Source: Herbaspirillum frisingense GSF30 (GTDB lineage Bacteria > Pseudomonadota > Gammaproteobacteria > Burkholderiales > Burkholderiaceae_D). From it: a stretch of 64,000 nucleotides of DNA. Both the position numbers and the translations under genes were made by a program. The stretch spans positions 62,001 through 126,000 of the forward strand of contig NZ_AEEC02000006.1 of the NCBI RefSeq assembly GCF_000300975.2, given 5' to 3'. This document shows positions 16,411-24,744 of this stretch, piece after piece; position 1 is the first letter of the stretch, and each line of letters opens with the position of its first letter. Under the pieces are notes generated by a model that was not told the DNA's origin, did not search any database, and worked only from the letters and a program-made list of their open reading frames with translations.

Positions 16411-17370
16411 ATGACATTTCTATCCATTCTCTTTGCGCTGTTAATCGAACAACTCAAACCACTGCGTGCGGACAATCCGGTTTATGCATCCATCAAGTCT
16501 TTCGCGGCCACGATAGAGGGCTGGTTCAACGCCGGCCACGTTCATCACGGCCGACTGGGCTGGGTGGTGATGGTCGGTGCGCTGACCGTGCCGGTGGCGC
16601 TGGTGTACTGGTTGCTGCTGCATGTGAGCCTGGTGGCGGCGTTTGCCTGGAACGTGCTGGTGGTCTACATGACGCTGGGCTTCCGTCATTACAGTCATTA
16701 CTTCACTTCCATCCAGCTGGCCCTGAACACGGGCGACGAGATGACTGCCCGCACCCTGCTGGCCGAATGGACCAAGCTGGACACCGCCGGCATGGACGTC
16801 AGCGAGATTTCGCGCATCGCCTCCGAGCGCGCCCTGATCACCACGCATCGCCATGTGTTTGGCGTGTTCTTCTGGTTCCTGATGCCGGTCGGCCCAGCAC
16901 TGGCGGTGATGTATCGCGTCGCCGAGTACCTCTCGCGCGCCTGGAACGAGCCCGATCACATGAAGTTCGAGGCCTTCGGCCGCTTCGCTGCCCAGGCCTT
17001 CTACTGGATCGACTGGATTCCGGCACGCCTGACCGCCTCCGCCTTTGCCGTGGTGGGTAACTTCGAGGATGCCATCTACGCCTGGCGCAACTTCGCCAAC
17101 CGCTGGGAGGACGAGGCCGCCGGTATCATCCTGGCCGCCGGTGGTGGCGCCATGGGCGTGCGCTTCGGCACCGAAAACCAGGCCGCTGCCGGCATCATCC
17201 TGCCGGTTGATGCGGCCACGGTCGATTCCATGCCCGAGGAGACCGACGGCCTGCCCGGTGACACACCATCCCCGCGCACCCTGCAGAGCACCGTGGGCCT
17301 GGTCTGGCGTGCCTTGTTGCTGTGGATGTTCCTGTTGCTGCTGCTGTCAGTCGCGGTCTGGATGGGCTAG
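16411..17370 (+). CDS. CobD/CbiB-family (AmpE-like) membrane protein
   Basis: Inner-membrane protein (319 residues) of the CobD/CbiB/AmpE superfamily. It begins MTFLSILFALLIEQLKPLR, has a hydrophobic pair near residues 48-90, the GFRHYSHYFTSIQLAL segment, ERALITTHRHVFGVFFWFLMPVGPALAVMYR, and ends with a membrane helix (ALLLWMFLLLLLSVAVWMG). There are no other cobalamin genes nearby, so a role in cobalamin synthesis is doubtful; AmpE-like signalling or an unknown envelope role fits equally. ATG 16411 is preferred over the TTG directly before it. Confidence 0.75.
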   Translation: MTFLSILFALLIEQLKPLRADNPVYASIKSFAATIEGWFNAGHVHHGRLGWVVMVGALTVPVALVYWLLLHVSLVAAFAWNVLVVYMTLGFRHYSHYFTSIQLALNTGDEMTARTLLAEWTKLDTAGMDVSEISRIASERALITTHRHVFGVFFWFLMPVGPALAVMYRVAEYLSRAWNEPDHMKFEAFGRFAAQAFYWIDWIPARLTASAFAVVGNFEDAIYAWRNFANRWEDEAAGIILAAGGGAMGVRFGTENQAAAGIILPVDAATVDSMPEETDGLPGDTPSPRTLQSTVGLVWRALLLWMFLLLLLSVAVWMG

Positions 17371-17387
17371 TTCTTTCGAATTGAGAC

Positions 17388-17417
17388 GAGCGGGCGGTGG
17401 CCCGCTTCGTTTTTTTG
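17388..17417 (+). terminator. Terminator after the CobD-like gene
   Basis: GAGCGGGC and GCCCGCTT flank a short GGTG loop (one G-T pair), followed after CG by a run of seven T. Confidence 0.8.
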
Positions 17418-17561
17418 GGGAACGCGATTCCCGCCAACCCGGTATACTTCCGGATTCACATCACCAAGATCGCATCCCGCCGGGCAGCAGCTCAGCCCGG
17501 ACCAGGAACGAGCGACGCGCAGGGCCAGGCAAGGCAGAATGGCTGGAGGCGAGGAGACCGG

Positions 17562-17590
17562 TAGAAGCCAAGTCTTCTATAAGATATAAT
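17562..17590 (+). promoter_or_regulatory. Promoter of the DUF3579 gene with inverted repeat at -35
   Basis: A perfect TATAAT (17585-17590) lies about 115 bases before the gene. The usual -35 place is taken by the inverted repeat TAGAAG-CCAAGT-CTTCTA (17562-17579) instead of a good -35 hexamer, as in activator-dependent promoters. The rest of the 334-base gap 17371-17704 shows only the upstream terminator and no coding sequence. Confidence 0.4.
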
Positions 17591-17704
17591 ACTCAACACC
17601 GCAGGCACCCCCGCGACAAGTCGCGCAGGCACCGCGGAATCCAGGGCTCGGGTCTCACCAGGACCGGGGCATTCGGTTGCAAGCGCTATAGAAGAACTGC
17701 ACGT

Positions 17705-18055
17705 ATGGCTGATCCCATCAAACCCGCAAACGCACCGGCCAAAGAATTCATCATCCTGGGCAAGACCTCGGATGGCCGGCAGTTCCGCCCCAGCGACTGG
17801 GCGGAGCGCCTGTGCGGCGTGATGTCGTGTTTCCGTCCGGAAGGCAGTGGCGGGCGCAACGCACACCTGAAGTATTCTCCCTACGTCTTGCCGACCCACA
17901 TCGATGGCGTGCGCTCGGTGGTGGTCAACGAAGCCCTGCGCGAGCTGGAACCGCTGGCGTATCACTTCGTGGTCAACTTCGCCAAGGACAACGACCTGCA
18001 GGTGATCGAAGCCTGTGTCCTGCCTGACCCTCCCAAGGAAAACAAGGCGCCCTGA
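17705..18055 (+). CDS. DUF3579 domain protein
   Basis: Small cytoplasmic protein of 116 residues with no signal peptide or membrane segment. It matches the DUF3579 pattern of beta-proteobacteria: EFIILGKTSDGRQFRPSDWAERL, then CGVMSCFRPEG, LKYSPYVLPTHIDGVRSVVVNEAL and LEPLAYHFVVNFAKDNDLQ. Function unknown. The frame is open for 660 bases upstream but that part overlaps the previous gene and is not homologous; ATG 17705 is the natural start. Confidence 0.85.
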   Translation: MADPIKPANAPAKEFIILGKTSDGRQFRPSDWAERLCGVMSCFRPEGSGGRNAHLKYSPYVLPTHIDGVRSVVVNEALRELEPLAYHFVVNFAKDNDLQVIEACVLPDPPKENKAP

Positions 18056-18249
18056 GCCTTGTCATCCCCGCCGGGCGGTTTGTATCGCCCGGGCAATACC
18101 CCGCCAGCTTCATGCCGCCCCTGCAGGCGGTCCCGCCAGCAGTTACACTACTACCCGTCTTCACTTCCCGCGCTCAGCCGGACACATCAGCCAGAGCCAG
18201 CGGGATCACCTGGCCGTACGCGGCCGCCTAATCACGGAGAAGAAGCATC

Positions 18250-19638
18250 ATGAACCACCGCATGGAGCGCGACACCTTTGGCCTGATCGAAGTCCCGGCC
18301 GACCGCCTGTGGGGCGCGCAGACCGAACGTTCGCTGCACCACTTCCACATTTCCACCGAGCGCATGCCAGCCGAGCTGATCGTGGCACTGGCTGCCGTCA
18401 AGCGTGCCTGTGCCAGTGTCAATCGCGACCTGGGCAAGCTGGAGGGCAAGAAGGCCGAGGCCATCATCGCTGCCGCTGATGAAGTGATCGCCGGCAAGCA
18501 TCCGCTGGAATTCCCGCTGTCGGTCTGGCAGACCGGCTCCGGCACCCAGAGCAACATGAACATGAACGAGGTGCTGGCCAACCGTGCCTCCGAGCTGTTG
18601 GGTGGCGTACGTGGCGAAGATCGCCTGATCCACCCCAATGACGACGTCAATCGCGGCCAGTCCTCCAACGACATCTTCCCGACCGCCATGCACGTGGCCG
18701 CCTGCATGGCCGTGGCGACCCACCTGATTCCCTCGCTGCACAAGCTGCGCGGCACCCTGGCGGAGAAATCCACCCAGTTCGCCGACATCGTCAAGATCGG
18801 CCGCACCCACCTGCAGGACGCCACTCCGCTGACCCTGGGCCAGGAGTTCTCCGGCTACGTGGCCCAGCTGGAACATGCGGAGTCGGCCGTCATCGCCACC
18901 CTCAATGCCATCTCCGAACTGGCCGCCGGCGGCACGGCGGTCGGCACGGGCCTGAATGCCCACCCCGAATTCGGCGAGCGCGTGGCTGCCGAGCTGGCCA
19001 AGTTCTTCGGTTTCCCCTTCAAGACCGCGCCCAACAAGTTCGCCGCACTGGCCGGCCATGATGCCCTGGTGGCCTCGCATGGCGGCCTGAAGACGCTGGC
19101 CGCGGCGATGATGAAGATTGCCAACGACGTGCGCTGGCTGGCATCCGGCCCGCGCTCGGGCCTGGGCGAGATCACCATCCCCGAGAATGAACCGGGCAGT
19201 TCCATCATGCCGGGCAAGGTCAATCCGACCCAGTGCGAGGCCATGACCATGCTCTGCGCCCAGGTCTTCGGCAACGATGTTGCCTTGAACATCGGTGGCG
19301 CCAGCGGTAATTTCGAGCTCAACGTCTTCAAGCCGGTGATCATCCATAACTTCCTGCAGAGCGTGCGCCTGCTGGCCGACGGCATGGCCAGTTTCGAGGA
19401 GCACTGCGCCCGCGGCATCGAGGCCAACCGCAGCCGCATCGGCGAACTGATGGAAAAGTCGCTCATGCTGGTGACCGCCCTGGCACCGCACATCGGCTAC
19501 GACAAGGCCGCCAAGATCGCCAAGCAGGCGCATCACGACGGCACGACCCTGAAGCAGGCCGCTCTGGCCTTGGGCTATGTCACTGAAGAGCAGTTCGTGG
19601 AGTGGATCAAGCCGGAGCAGATGACGCGGCCGGGTTGA
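18250..19638 (+). CDS. fumC: Fumarate hydratase, class II
   Basis: Oxygen-stable, iron-free fumarase (462 residues) of the TCA cycle converting fumarate to malate in the cytoplasm. It shows [77 protein letters not shown] and the family signature [15 protein letters not shown], so all active-site segments are present. A GGAGAAG ribosome site lies before the ATG. Confidence 0.98.
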   Translation: MNHRMERDTFGLIEVPADRLWGAQTERSLHHFHISTERMPAELIVALAAVKRACASVNRDLGKLEGKKAEAIIAAADEVIAGKHPLEFPLSVWQTGSGTQSNMNMNEVLANRASELLGGVRGEDRLIHPNDDVNRGQSSNDIFPTAMHVAACMAVATHLIPSLHKLRGTLAEKSTQFADIVKIGRTHLQDATPLTLGQEFSGYVAQLEHAESAVIATLNAISELAAGGTAVGTGLNAHPEFGERVAAELAKFFGFPFKTAPNKFAALAGHDALVASHGGLKTLAAAMMKIANDVRWLASGPRSGLGEITIPENEPGSSIMPGKVNPTQCEAMTMLCAQVFGNDVALNIGGASGNFELNVFKPVIIHNFLQSVRLLADGMASFEEHCARGIEANRSRIGELMEKSLMLVTALAPHIGYDKAAKIAKQAHHDGTTLKQAALALGYVTEEQFVEWIKPEQMTRPG

Positions 19639-19699
19639 GCCAGGTTCAGTGTTGCCGGGGCACTGGCATTCCTGAGTTGCCCTGGCGTGATAAGCATCG

Positions 19700-19729
19700 A
19701 CGGCCTTGCAAAAGGCCGTTTTTGTTTTT
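19700..19729 (+). terminator. Terminator after fumC
   Basis: ACGGCCTT-GCAA-AAGGCCGT (8 bp stem, GNRA loop) followed by TTTTGTTTTTG. The 377-base gap 19639-20015 otherwise holds a second palindrome-rich stretch (CAAGGCCTTG near 19753) and AT-rich sequence near 19815-19870, without coding sequence. Confidence 0.85.
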
Positions 19730-20015
19730 GCAGACCTTGACGGCAAGGCCTTGCCCGGCTGAAGTAGCACGCTGCACATTGCTGCAAAGCACGGTGATTT
19801 GCAAAGCCTTTTCAACCCCATGTATATCAATATTGATTAGGGTTACGAATTGAAACATCTCAAGATTTAAGACCAGCCCCGGCGTATATTGCTTTCATGC
19901 GCCAGATGCGTCTGCAAGCCGCGCCCGACAAGGAGTTTCGGGCGATCGGGGAAAGCGGCAGCGATGTCATCGGCGATAATTCCCGACATTCAGAGACACT
20001 CCCAAAGGCAATAAC

Positions 20016-20342
20016 ATGAAGAAAATAGCGGCAATCGGCGTCTGCGGCGTGCTGGCGGTGGCCGGCCTGGTGGCTAGCGCGTCGGTGTATGCACATGGGC
20101 GCTTCTATGGCGGCGTGGTGATCGGCGGGCCGATCTGGGTGCCGCCGCCGGTCTACTACCCGCCTCCGGTCTATGTGGAACGGGTGCCGGCACCGGTCTA
20201 CGTGGAGCCGCCGCGCCAGGATTACTGGTACTACTGCCAGGAATCCAAGGCGTATTACCCCTATGTCCAGAACTGCCCCAGTCCCTGGATGAAGGTGGTT
20301 CCCAATACCCCCGCCGTTCCCGGCGGTCCGCCACCGCAATAG
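20016..20342 (+). CDS. Small secreted Pro/Tyr-rich protein
   Basis: A 108-residue exported protein of unknown role. Signal peptide MKKIAAIGVCGVLAVAGLVA with cleavage near VYAHG. The mature part is rich in Pro, Tyr and Val (VPPPVYYPPPVYVERVPAPV) and ends with a two-cysteine module, YWYYCQESKAYYPYVQNCPSPW, that recurs in small beta-proteobacterial periplasmic proteins. Followed 76 bases later by a lipoprotein gene with a similar Pro/Tyr-rich tail. Confidence 0.75.
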   Translation: MKKIAAIGVCGVLAVAGLVASASVYAHGRFYGGVVIGGPIWVPPPVYYPPPVYVERVPAPVYVEPPRQDYWYYCQESKAYYPYVQNCPSPWMKVVPNTPAVPGGPPPQ

Positions 20343-20418
20343 CCTGGCGACCGGGTCGCGCAGGCCGTTCTCAGATGCTCTGCGCTAAAGCAATACCTTC
20401 ACAGATAAAGGAATCAAC

Positions 20419-20979
20419 GTGAAACCCATCTACAAGACCGCCGCTACCGTCACCGCCGTCGGCGCCATGCTGGCGCTCGGTGGTTGCGTGAGCGTACCGA
20501 CCGGACCGTCCGTGATGGCGATGCCAGGCAAGGACAAGAGTTACGAGCAATTCCGTGCCGACCAGCAGCAATGCCAGCAGTACGCCCAGGACGCCATCGG
20601 CGGGCAGGCGGCGCAGACCCAGAACAATGCGGCCAACAGCGCCGCGGTCGGTACCGCCGTAGGTGCGGTGGCCGGCGCACTGATCGGCGCGGCTTCCGGC
20701 AATGCCGGTGCCGGGGCGGCCATCGGTGCTGGTGGTGGCCTGCTGGTGGGCAGCGCAGCCGGCAGCAATGCGGCTGCGGGCGGCAATTATTCGATGCAGC
20801 AGCGCTATGACATGACCTATACCCAGTGCATGTACAGCAAGGGCAACCAGGTGCAGCAGCCGGTCCAGACCACCACCGTCTATACCTACCACCCGCGCTA
20901 CTACTACGCTCCGCCGCCGCCTCCGGGCTACTATGGTCCGCCGCCGACGTATTACGGCCCGCCGCCGGGTGCATATTGA
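20419..20979 (+). CDS. Glycine-zipper outer-membrane lipoprotein
   Basis: Predicted lipoprotein of 186 residues: signal sequence ending in the lipobox LGGC, so the mature N-terminus is Cys at about residue 23. Residues about 74-118 are a glycine zipper (AAVGTAVGAVAGALIGAASG and on), a membrane-inserting Gly/Ala repeat. Conserved Cys in QQQCQQYAQ and TQCMYSKGN bracket it. The tail is Pro/Tyr-rich (YYAPPPPPGYYGPPP). Such YMGG/glycine-zipper lipoproteins are envelope components; the exact role is unknown. Confidence 0.8.
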   Translation: MKPIYKTAATVTAVGAMLALGGCVSVPTGPSVMAMPGKDKSYEQFRADQQQCQQYAQDAIGGQAAQTQNNAANSAAVGTAVGAVAGALIGAASGNAGAGAAIGAGGGLLVGSAAGSNAAAGGNYSMQQRYDMTYTQCMYSKGNQVQQPVQTTTVYTYHPRYYYAPPPPPGYYGPPPTYYGPPPGAY

Positions 20980-21001
20980 GAACGCAGATGGTGAAGAAAA
21001 C

Positions 21002-21029
21002 AAACCGCATCCCCGGATGCGGTTTTTTC
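21002..21029 (+). terminator. Terminator after the lipoprotein gene
   Basis: AAACCGCATCC/GGATGCGGTTT, an 11-bp stem with a two-base loop, followed by TTTTCTT. Confidence 0.9.
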
Positions 21030-21061
21030 TTATGCAACGCAACATGGCGGCCCGCCAGTGC

Positions 21062-21067
21062 TATACT
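21062..21067 (+). promoter_or_regulatory. Candidate -10 box for the trpS leader transcript
   Basis: TATACT lies 8 bases before the leader-peptide ATG. If used, transcription would begin at or within a base or two of that ATG, so the leader peptide would be read from a leaderless or nearly leaderless mRNA. No clear -35 is seen. Confidence 0.4.
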
Positions 21068-21074
21068 CGCCGCC

Positions 21075-21125
21075 ATGCTTTTCCGAACCCAACTTGCGAA
21101 AACCCAGCATTGGTGGCGCGCCTGA
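21075..21125 (+). CDS. trpS leader peptide with tandem Trp codons
   Basis: A 16-codon open frame, MLFRTQLAKTQHWWRA, with adjacent TGG TGG codons at 21111-21116, three codons before the TGA. It lies between the preceding gene's terminator and a second terminator directly before trpS. Tandem codons for the cognate amino acid just ahead of a terminator in front of an aminoacyl-tRNA synthetase gene are the mark of a ribosome-mediated attenuation leader, as known for pheM-pheST and trpL. Trp is rare, so a chance WW at this place is unlikely. The start lacks a clear Shine-Dalgarno sequence. Confidence 0.72.
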   Translation: MLFRTQLAKTQHWWRA

Positions 21126-21191
21126 CCCAGGCGGCCCGTTTTCACACAGATTGACCATGTGATGCCGCCGGTTCCGGCGGCATGTTTTTTT
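21119..21191 (+). promoter_or_regulatory. Transcription attenuator of trpS
   Basis: Segments 1 and 2: CGCCTG (21119-21124) pairs with CAGGCG (21128-21133). Segments 2 and 3: GGCGGC (21130-21135) pairs with GCCGCC (21164-21169). Segments 3 and 4: ATGCCGCCGG (21162-21171) pairs with CCGGCGGCAT (21174-21183), followed by GTTTTTTT, a strong terminator. A ribosome stalled at the Trp codons would cover segment 1, free segment 2 and favour the 2:3 antiterminator; with ample Trp-tRNA the terminator forms. The 3:4 hairpin is certain; the 2:3 pairing is six all-GC pairs. Confidence 0.7.
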
Positions 21192-21240
21192 CAGCTTCGG
21201 ACCGGCGGCATTCCAGACAGATTAACGATCAGGAATGACC

Positions 21241-22290
21241 ATGTCTTCGAACGCCACTAGTTCCGCTTCCAGCACGACCTCCGCTTCCACCTTGCCCGTG
21301 GTCCTCACCGGCGACCGTCCTACCGGTCCGCTGCACCTGGGGCACTACATCGGTTCCCTCAAATCGCGCGTAGCGCTGCAGGAGACTTCGCGCCAGTTCC
21401 TGCTGCTGGCCGACACGCAGGCCATGACCGACAACGTCGGTCGCCACCAGAAAGTCACCGACAACGTGCTGGAGGTGGCGCTGGACTACCTGGCCGTGGG
21501 CATCGATCCCGAGAAATCGACCATCTTCATCCAGTCCCAGGTGCGCGAGCTTTACGAACTGTCGATGGTGTTGCTGAACCTGGTGACGGTGTCGCGCCTG
21601 GAGCGCAATCCCACGATCAAGGAAGAGATCCGCCTGCGCGGCTTCGAGCGCGATATCCCGGCCGGTTTCCTGACCTATCCGGTCAGCCAGGCGGCGGACA
21701 TCACCGCCTTCAAGGGGCAACTGGTGCCGGTGGGCAGCGACCAGTTGCCGATGATCGAGCAGACCAACGAACTGGTGCGCAAATTCAACGCCACCGTCGA
21801 TCGTGAAGTGCTGGTGGAATGCAAGGAAGTGCTTTCCGAAACCGGCCGCCTGCCCGGCATCGACGGCAAGGCCAAGATGAGCAAGTCGCTGGGCAATTCC
21901 ATCGCCCTGGGCGCGACGCCGGCCGAGATCAAGCAGGCCGTGCACCGCATGTACACCGACCCTAACCACCTGCGCGTGGACGATCCGGGTCAGGTCGAGG
22001 GCAATGTGGTCTTCACCTTCCTGGATGCCTTCGACCCCGACCGCGATGCCGTGGCCGAGCTGAAGGCCCACTATACCCGGGGTGGTCTGGGCGACAGCGT
22101 GGTCAAGCGTCGGCTGGAAGGCATCCTGCAGGAATTGCTGGAACCCATCCGCACCCGTCGCGAAGAGTTCGCCAAGGACCGTGGCGAAGTGCTGGCCATC
22201 CTCAAGCGCGGCACCGAGCGTGCCAGTGCCGTGGCCGCGCAGACCATGTCGGAAGTCAATGCCGCGCTGGGCCTGAACTACTTCGGCTAA
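21241..22290 (+). CDS. trpS: Tryptophanyl-tRNA synthetase
   Basis: Class I synthetase charging tRNA-Trp (349 residues). The HIGH-type motif is in [18 protein letters not shown], the KMSKS motif in [12 protein letters not shown], and [26 protein letters not shown] is a conserved Trp-site segment. AGGA lies 6 bases before the ATG at 21241; the ATG at 21235 abuts AGGA and is less likely. The N-terminus has a Ser/Thr-rich tail of about 15 residues before homology begins. It has its own leader peptide and attenuator upstream and a terminator downstream, so it is a single-gene unit. Confidence 0.96.
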   Translation: MSSNATSSASSTTSASTLPVVLTGDRPTGPLHLGHYIGSLKSRVALQETSRQFLLLADTQAMTDNVGRHQKVTDNVLEVALDYLAVGIDPEKSTIFIQSQVRELYELSMVLLNLVTVSRLERNPTIKEEIRLRGFERDIPAGFLTYPVSQAADITAFKGQLVPVGSDQLPMIEQTNELVRKFNATVDREVLVECKEVLSETGRLPGIDGKAKMSKSLGNSIALGATPAEIKQAVHRMYTDPNHLRVDDPGQVEGNVVFTFLDAFDPDRDAVAELKAHYTRGGLGDSVVKRRLEGILQELLEPIRTRREEFAKDRGEVLAILKRGTERASAVAAQTMSEVNAALGLNYFG

Positions 22291-22321
22291 GGCGCCCAGG
22301 CGACCGCCTGCAGAAAACGAG

Positions 22322-22357
22322 ACCGCCGCTTCCCGGCAAGGGGAGCGGCGGTTTTTT
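22322..22357. terminator. Bidirectional terminator between trpS and the histidine kinase
   Basis: Nine-base stem ACCGCCGCT/AGCGGCGGT with further inner pairing, followed by a T-run on the plus strand and by GTTTTC on the minus strand, serving both convergent genes. Confidence 0.8.
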
Positions 22358-22374
22358 CATGCCTGAGGAGGAGT

Positions 22375-23751
22375 TCAGCGTGCCTTGGTTGGCGTCATCT
22401 GCGGCAGTTCCAACAAGACTTCCAGCCCGCCTTCAGCCAGATTGCGCAGGCGCAGCTGGCCATGATGGTTCTCGGCGATATTGAGCGCGATGGTCAGGCC
22501 CAGCCCGGTGCCACCGGTATCGCGTGAACGCGAGGTTTCCAGCCGATAGAAGGGTTCGAAGACTGCCTCCAGCTCGGCATCGGGGATGCCCGGCCCCTGG
22601 TCGCGGATACGGATGGCGATCTTCTGTTGCTCCAGGGCGATGCTGACCCGCGCCTGGCGGCCGTACTTGCAGGCATTGTCGATCAGGTTGGTCAGGCAGC
22701 GCCGCAGCGCCCCCGGCTGGGCCATCACGAAGGCGCGGGTGCTGCCTTGCAGGCTCACGTCCTGGCCGGCGTCGGCAGCATCGGCACAGACGCTGTCGAG
22801 CAGGGAGTCGATATCCAGGGCTTGTATCTTCTCCGAGGAATCCATGCTGCGCGCCAGGTCCAGCCCCTCGCGCACCATGCCGTGCATCACGCCCAGATCG
22901 TCGATCAGCTTTTGCTGCAGTTCGGCGTCGGTGACCTTTTCCAGGCGCAGGCGCATGCGTGTCAGCGGCGTCTGCAAATCGTGGGTGATGGCCGCCAGCA
23001 TGTGGGTGCGATGCTGTATCTGGCGCCGGATGCGGCCCTGCATGGCATTGAAGGCATGCGCCGCCTGCCGGATTTCGGTGGGGCCGGTCTCGGCCAGTGG
23101 CGCATGGTCGATGTCGCTGCCAAGGCGCGATGCGGCCTGGGCCAACTGGCGGATCGGGCGGGTCGCCATGCGCGCCACCAGCCAGGCCAGCATCGCGATC
23201 AGCGCCAGGAACAGCAGGATGTACTGCAGGCCGAACGGTCCACCCGGTCCACCGCGTCCGCGCAGGGCAGGGGGCTCGCCCGGCTGGTGCAGGCGCAGGC
23301 GCATCAGGGCCTGGTCGTGCAGGCTCACGTAGATCACGCGGCAGGTGTCGCGGCGCGGGGCGTGGGCATCATCGGCCCGCAAGGGCGGGCATTCGCTTTC
23401 GCGCTGGACGGCGATCTTGCGGTCCTCCCCCAGACGCGACTGCAGCATCTCGATGAGCGGGCTGGTGCTGGCGTTGGGCCCGATGGCGTCATTCATGTCG
23501 TCCACCATGCGCGCCTCGAAACCGAAGTTGGTGGCGGCCTGCAGCACGATGGGACGTTGCGGCGGCGGGATGTCGTCCACCGCCTGGACGATCTGTTCCA
23601 CGCGGTCGGCCAGATGCTGGAAGCGCAGTTCGCGCAAGGTGCTGCGGCGCTCGTTGCCAGACAACCAGGTGGTGGCCATGACCGCCACCACGATGCCCGC
23701 CAGCAGCAGGAAGAAGATGCGGTTGCCGATGGAGCCCAGGAAATCCTTCAT
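22375..23751 (-). CDS. Two-component sensor histidine kinase
   Basis: Inner-membrane sensor (458 residues), partner of the next regulator. Membrane helix near residues 11-29 (IFFLLLAGIVVAVMATTWL), a periplasmic domain of about 140 residues with a Gly/Pro-rich end (RGRGGPGGPFG), second helix (YILLFLALIAMLAWLVARM), HAMP, H-box AAITHDLQTPLTRMRLRLE with the phospho-accepting His, N-box NLIDNACKYG, G1 DQGPGIPD, F-box FEPFYRLE and G2 GGTGLGLTIA. The stop of the regulator gene overlaps its ATG (ATGA). The signal is unknown; the divergent Spy/CpxP-like gene points to envelope or metal stress. Confidence 0.92.
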   Translation of the reverse strand: MKDFLGSIGNRIFFLLLAGIVVAVMATTWLSGNERRSTLRELRFQHLADRVEQIVQAVDDIPPPQRPIVLQAATNFGFEARMVDDMNDAIGPNASTSPLIEMLQSRLGEDRKIAVQRESECPPLRADDAHAPRRDTCRVIYVSLHDQALMRLRLHQPGEPPALRGRGGPGGPFGLQYILLFLALIAMLAWLVARMATRPIRQLAQAASRLGSDIDHAPLAETGPTEIRQAAHAFNAMQGRIRRQIQHRTHMLAAITHDLQTPLTRMRLRLEKVTDAELQQKLIDDLGVMHGMVREGLDLARSMDSSEKIQALDIDSLLDSVCADAADAGQDVSLQGSTRAFVMAQPGALRRCLTNLIDNACKYGRQARVSIALEQQKIAIRIRDQGPGIPDAELEAVFEPFYRLETSRSRDTGGTGLGLTIALNIAENHHGQLRLRNLAEGGLEVLLELPQMTPTKAR

Positions 23752-24485
23752 GCCGGCCGGCCTGCACCTTCCGCGCTGACCGTGGTGGCCAGCACATAAC
23801 CCTCGTTGCGCACGGTCTTGATGATGGTGGGCGTGCGCGCATCGTCACCCAGCTTCTGGCGCAGGCGGCTGATCTGGATATCCACGGAGCGGTCGAAGGG
23901 ATCGGATTCGCGGCCCTGGGTCAGCTCCAGTAACTGGTCGCGGTTGAGCACCCGGTTGGGATGGTCGAGGAACACCTTCAGCAGCCGGAACTCCGCCCCC
24001 GACAGGGCTACCACCACGCCATCGCGGTTCACCAGATGGCGCGCCGTCAGGTCCAGCGTCCAGCCGGCAAAGCGCATGGTGGCCACGTCCGGCTGGGCCA
24101 TGTTGGGCGGCAGTGCCTGGGTCCGGCGCAGCACGCTGCGGATGCGGGCGAACAGCTCGCGCGGCTCGAAGGGCTTGGCCAGGTAGTCGTCGGCGCCCAT
24201 TTCCAGGCCCAGGATGCGGTCCAGCGGCTCGCCGCGCGCGGTCAGCATGATCACCGGCACCGATGAGGTGGCGCGCAGGTTGCGACACAGCGTCAGGCCA
24301 TCTTCCCCGGGCAGGGTCAGGTCCAGCACGATCAGGTCCACCCGCGACTCTTCCAGCACCCGACGCATTTCGCTGCCATTGGTGGCGGTCAGGGTGCGCA
24401 GGCCGTTGCTGTCCAGGTATTCGGCCAGCAGTGTGCGGATGTCGCGGTCGTCATCGACGACGAGGATGTGAGTATTTGTATCCAT
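23748..24485 (-). CDS. OmpR-family response regulator
   Basis: DNA-binding regulator (245 residues). Receiver domain with VVDDDRD acidic pocket, phospho-acceptor Asp in DLIVLDLTLPGEDG, and Lys in DDYLAKPFEPRELFARIRS; winged-helix domain with LSGAEFRLLKVFLDHPNRVL, GRESDPFDRSVDIQISRLRQKL and TVRNEGYVLA. I start at ATG 24485 (MDTNTHILVV); an ATG nine bases upstream is also possible. It overlaps the kinase start by four bases and is divergent from the Spy-like gene, whose promoter region carries 11-bp direct repeats suitable for such a regulator. Confidence 0.93.
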   Translation of the reverse strand: MDTNTHILVVDDDRDIRTLLAEYLDSNGLRTLTATNGSEMRRVLEESRVDLIVLDLTLPGEDGLTLCRNLRATSSVPVIMLTARGEPLDRILGLEMGADDYLAKPFEPRELFARIRSVLRRTQALPPNMAQPDVATMRFAGWTLDLTARHLVNRDGVVVALSGAEFRLLKVFLDHPNRVLNRDQLLELTQGRESDPFDRSVDIQISRLRQKLGDDARTPTIIKTVRNEGYVLATTVSAEGAGRPA

Positions 24486-24562
24486 GGGACGCATTATGCC
24501 GAACTTGTCCGTACGTGCAGGATGGATTTGTATCGGGTCTTTACAAGGAGGGGGATGGAAAT

Positions 24563-24603
24563 AAAACGATACCTGGGAGGCCTGCGGATATACAAAACGA
24601 TAC
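24563..24603. repeat. Two identical 10-bp direct repeats, 31 bp apart
   Basis: AAAACGATAC occurs at 24563-24572 and 24594-24603 in the divergent region between the regulator and the Spy-like gene. The 31-bp spacing is three helical turns. They may be regulator sites controlling the regulator gene side. Confidence 0.4.
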
Positions 24604-24685
24604 AAATGACGGCACAGCGGAAAAATCGCCGATACACGCCGCCGGTTTAATGGGAACCGTGCCAAGACAGCACTTCGCTGTATGA

Positions 24686-24719
24686 CAGTACAAGCGCAGT
24701 ACAAGCACAGTACCAAGCG
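24686..24719 (+). repeat. Three tandem 11-12-bp direct repeats before the Spy-like gene
   Basis: CAGTACAAGCG (24686-24696), CAGTACAAGCA (24697-24707) and CAGTACCAAGCG (24708-24719) follow one another without gap, ending 25 bases before the ATG at 24745. An 11-bp period is the spacing at which OmpR/PhoB-family regulators bind in tandem, so these are candidate sites for the divergent response regulator. Confidence 0.5.
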
Positions 24720-24744
24720 CAAGACCCACTGAAAGGAGCAACAC

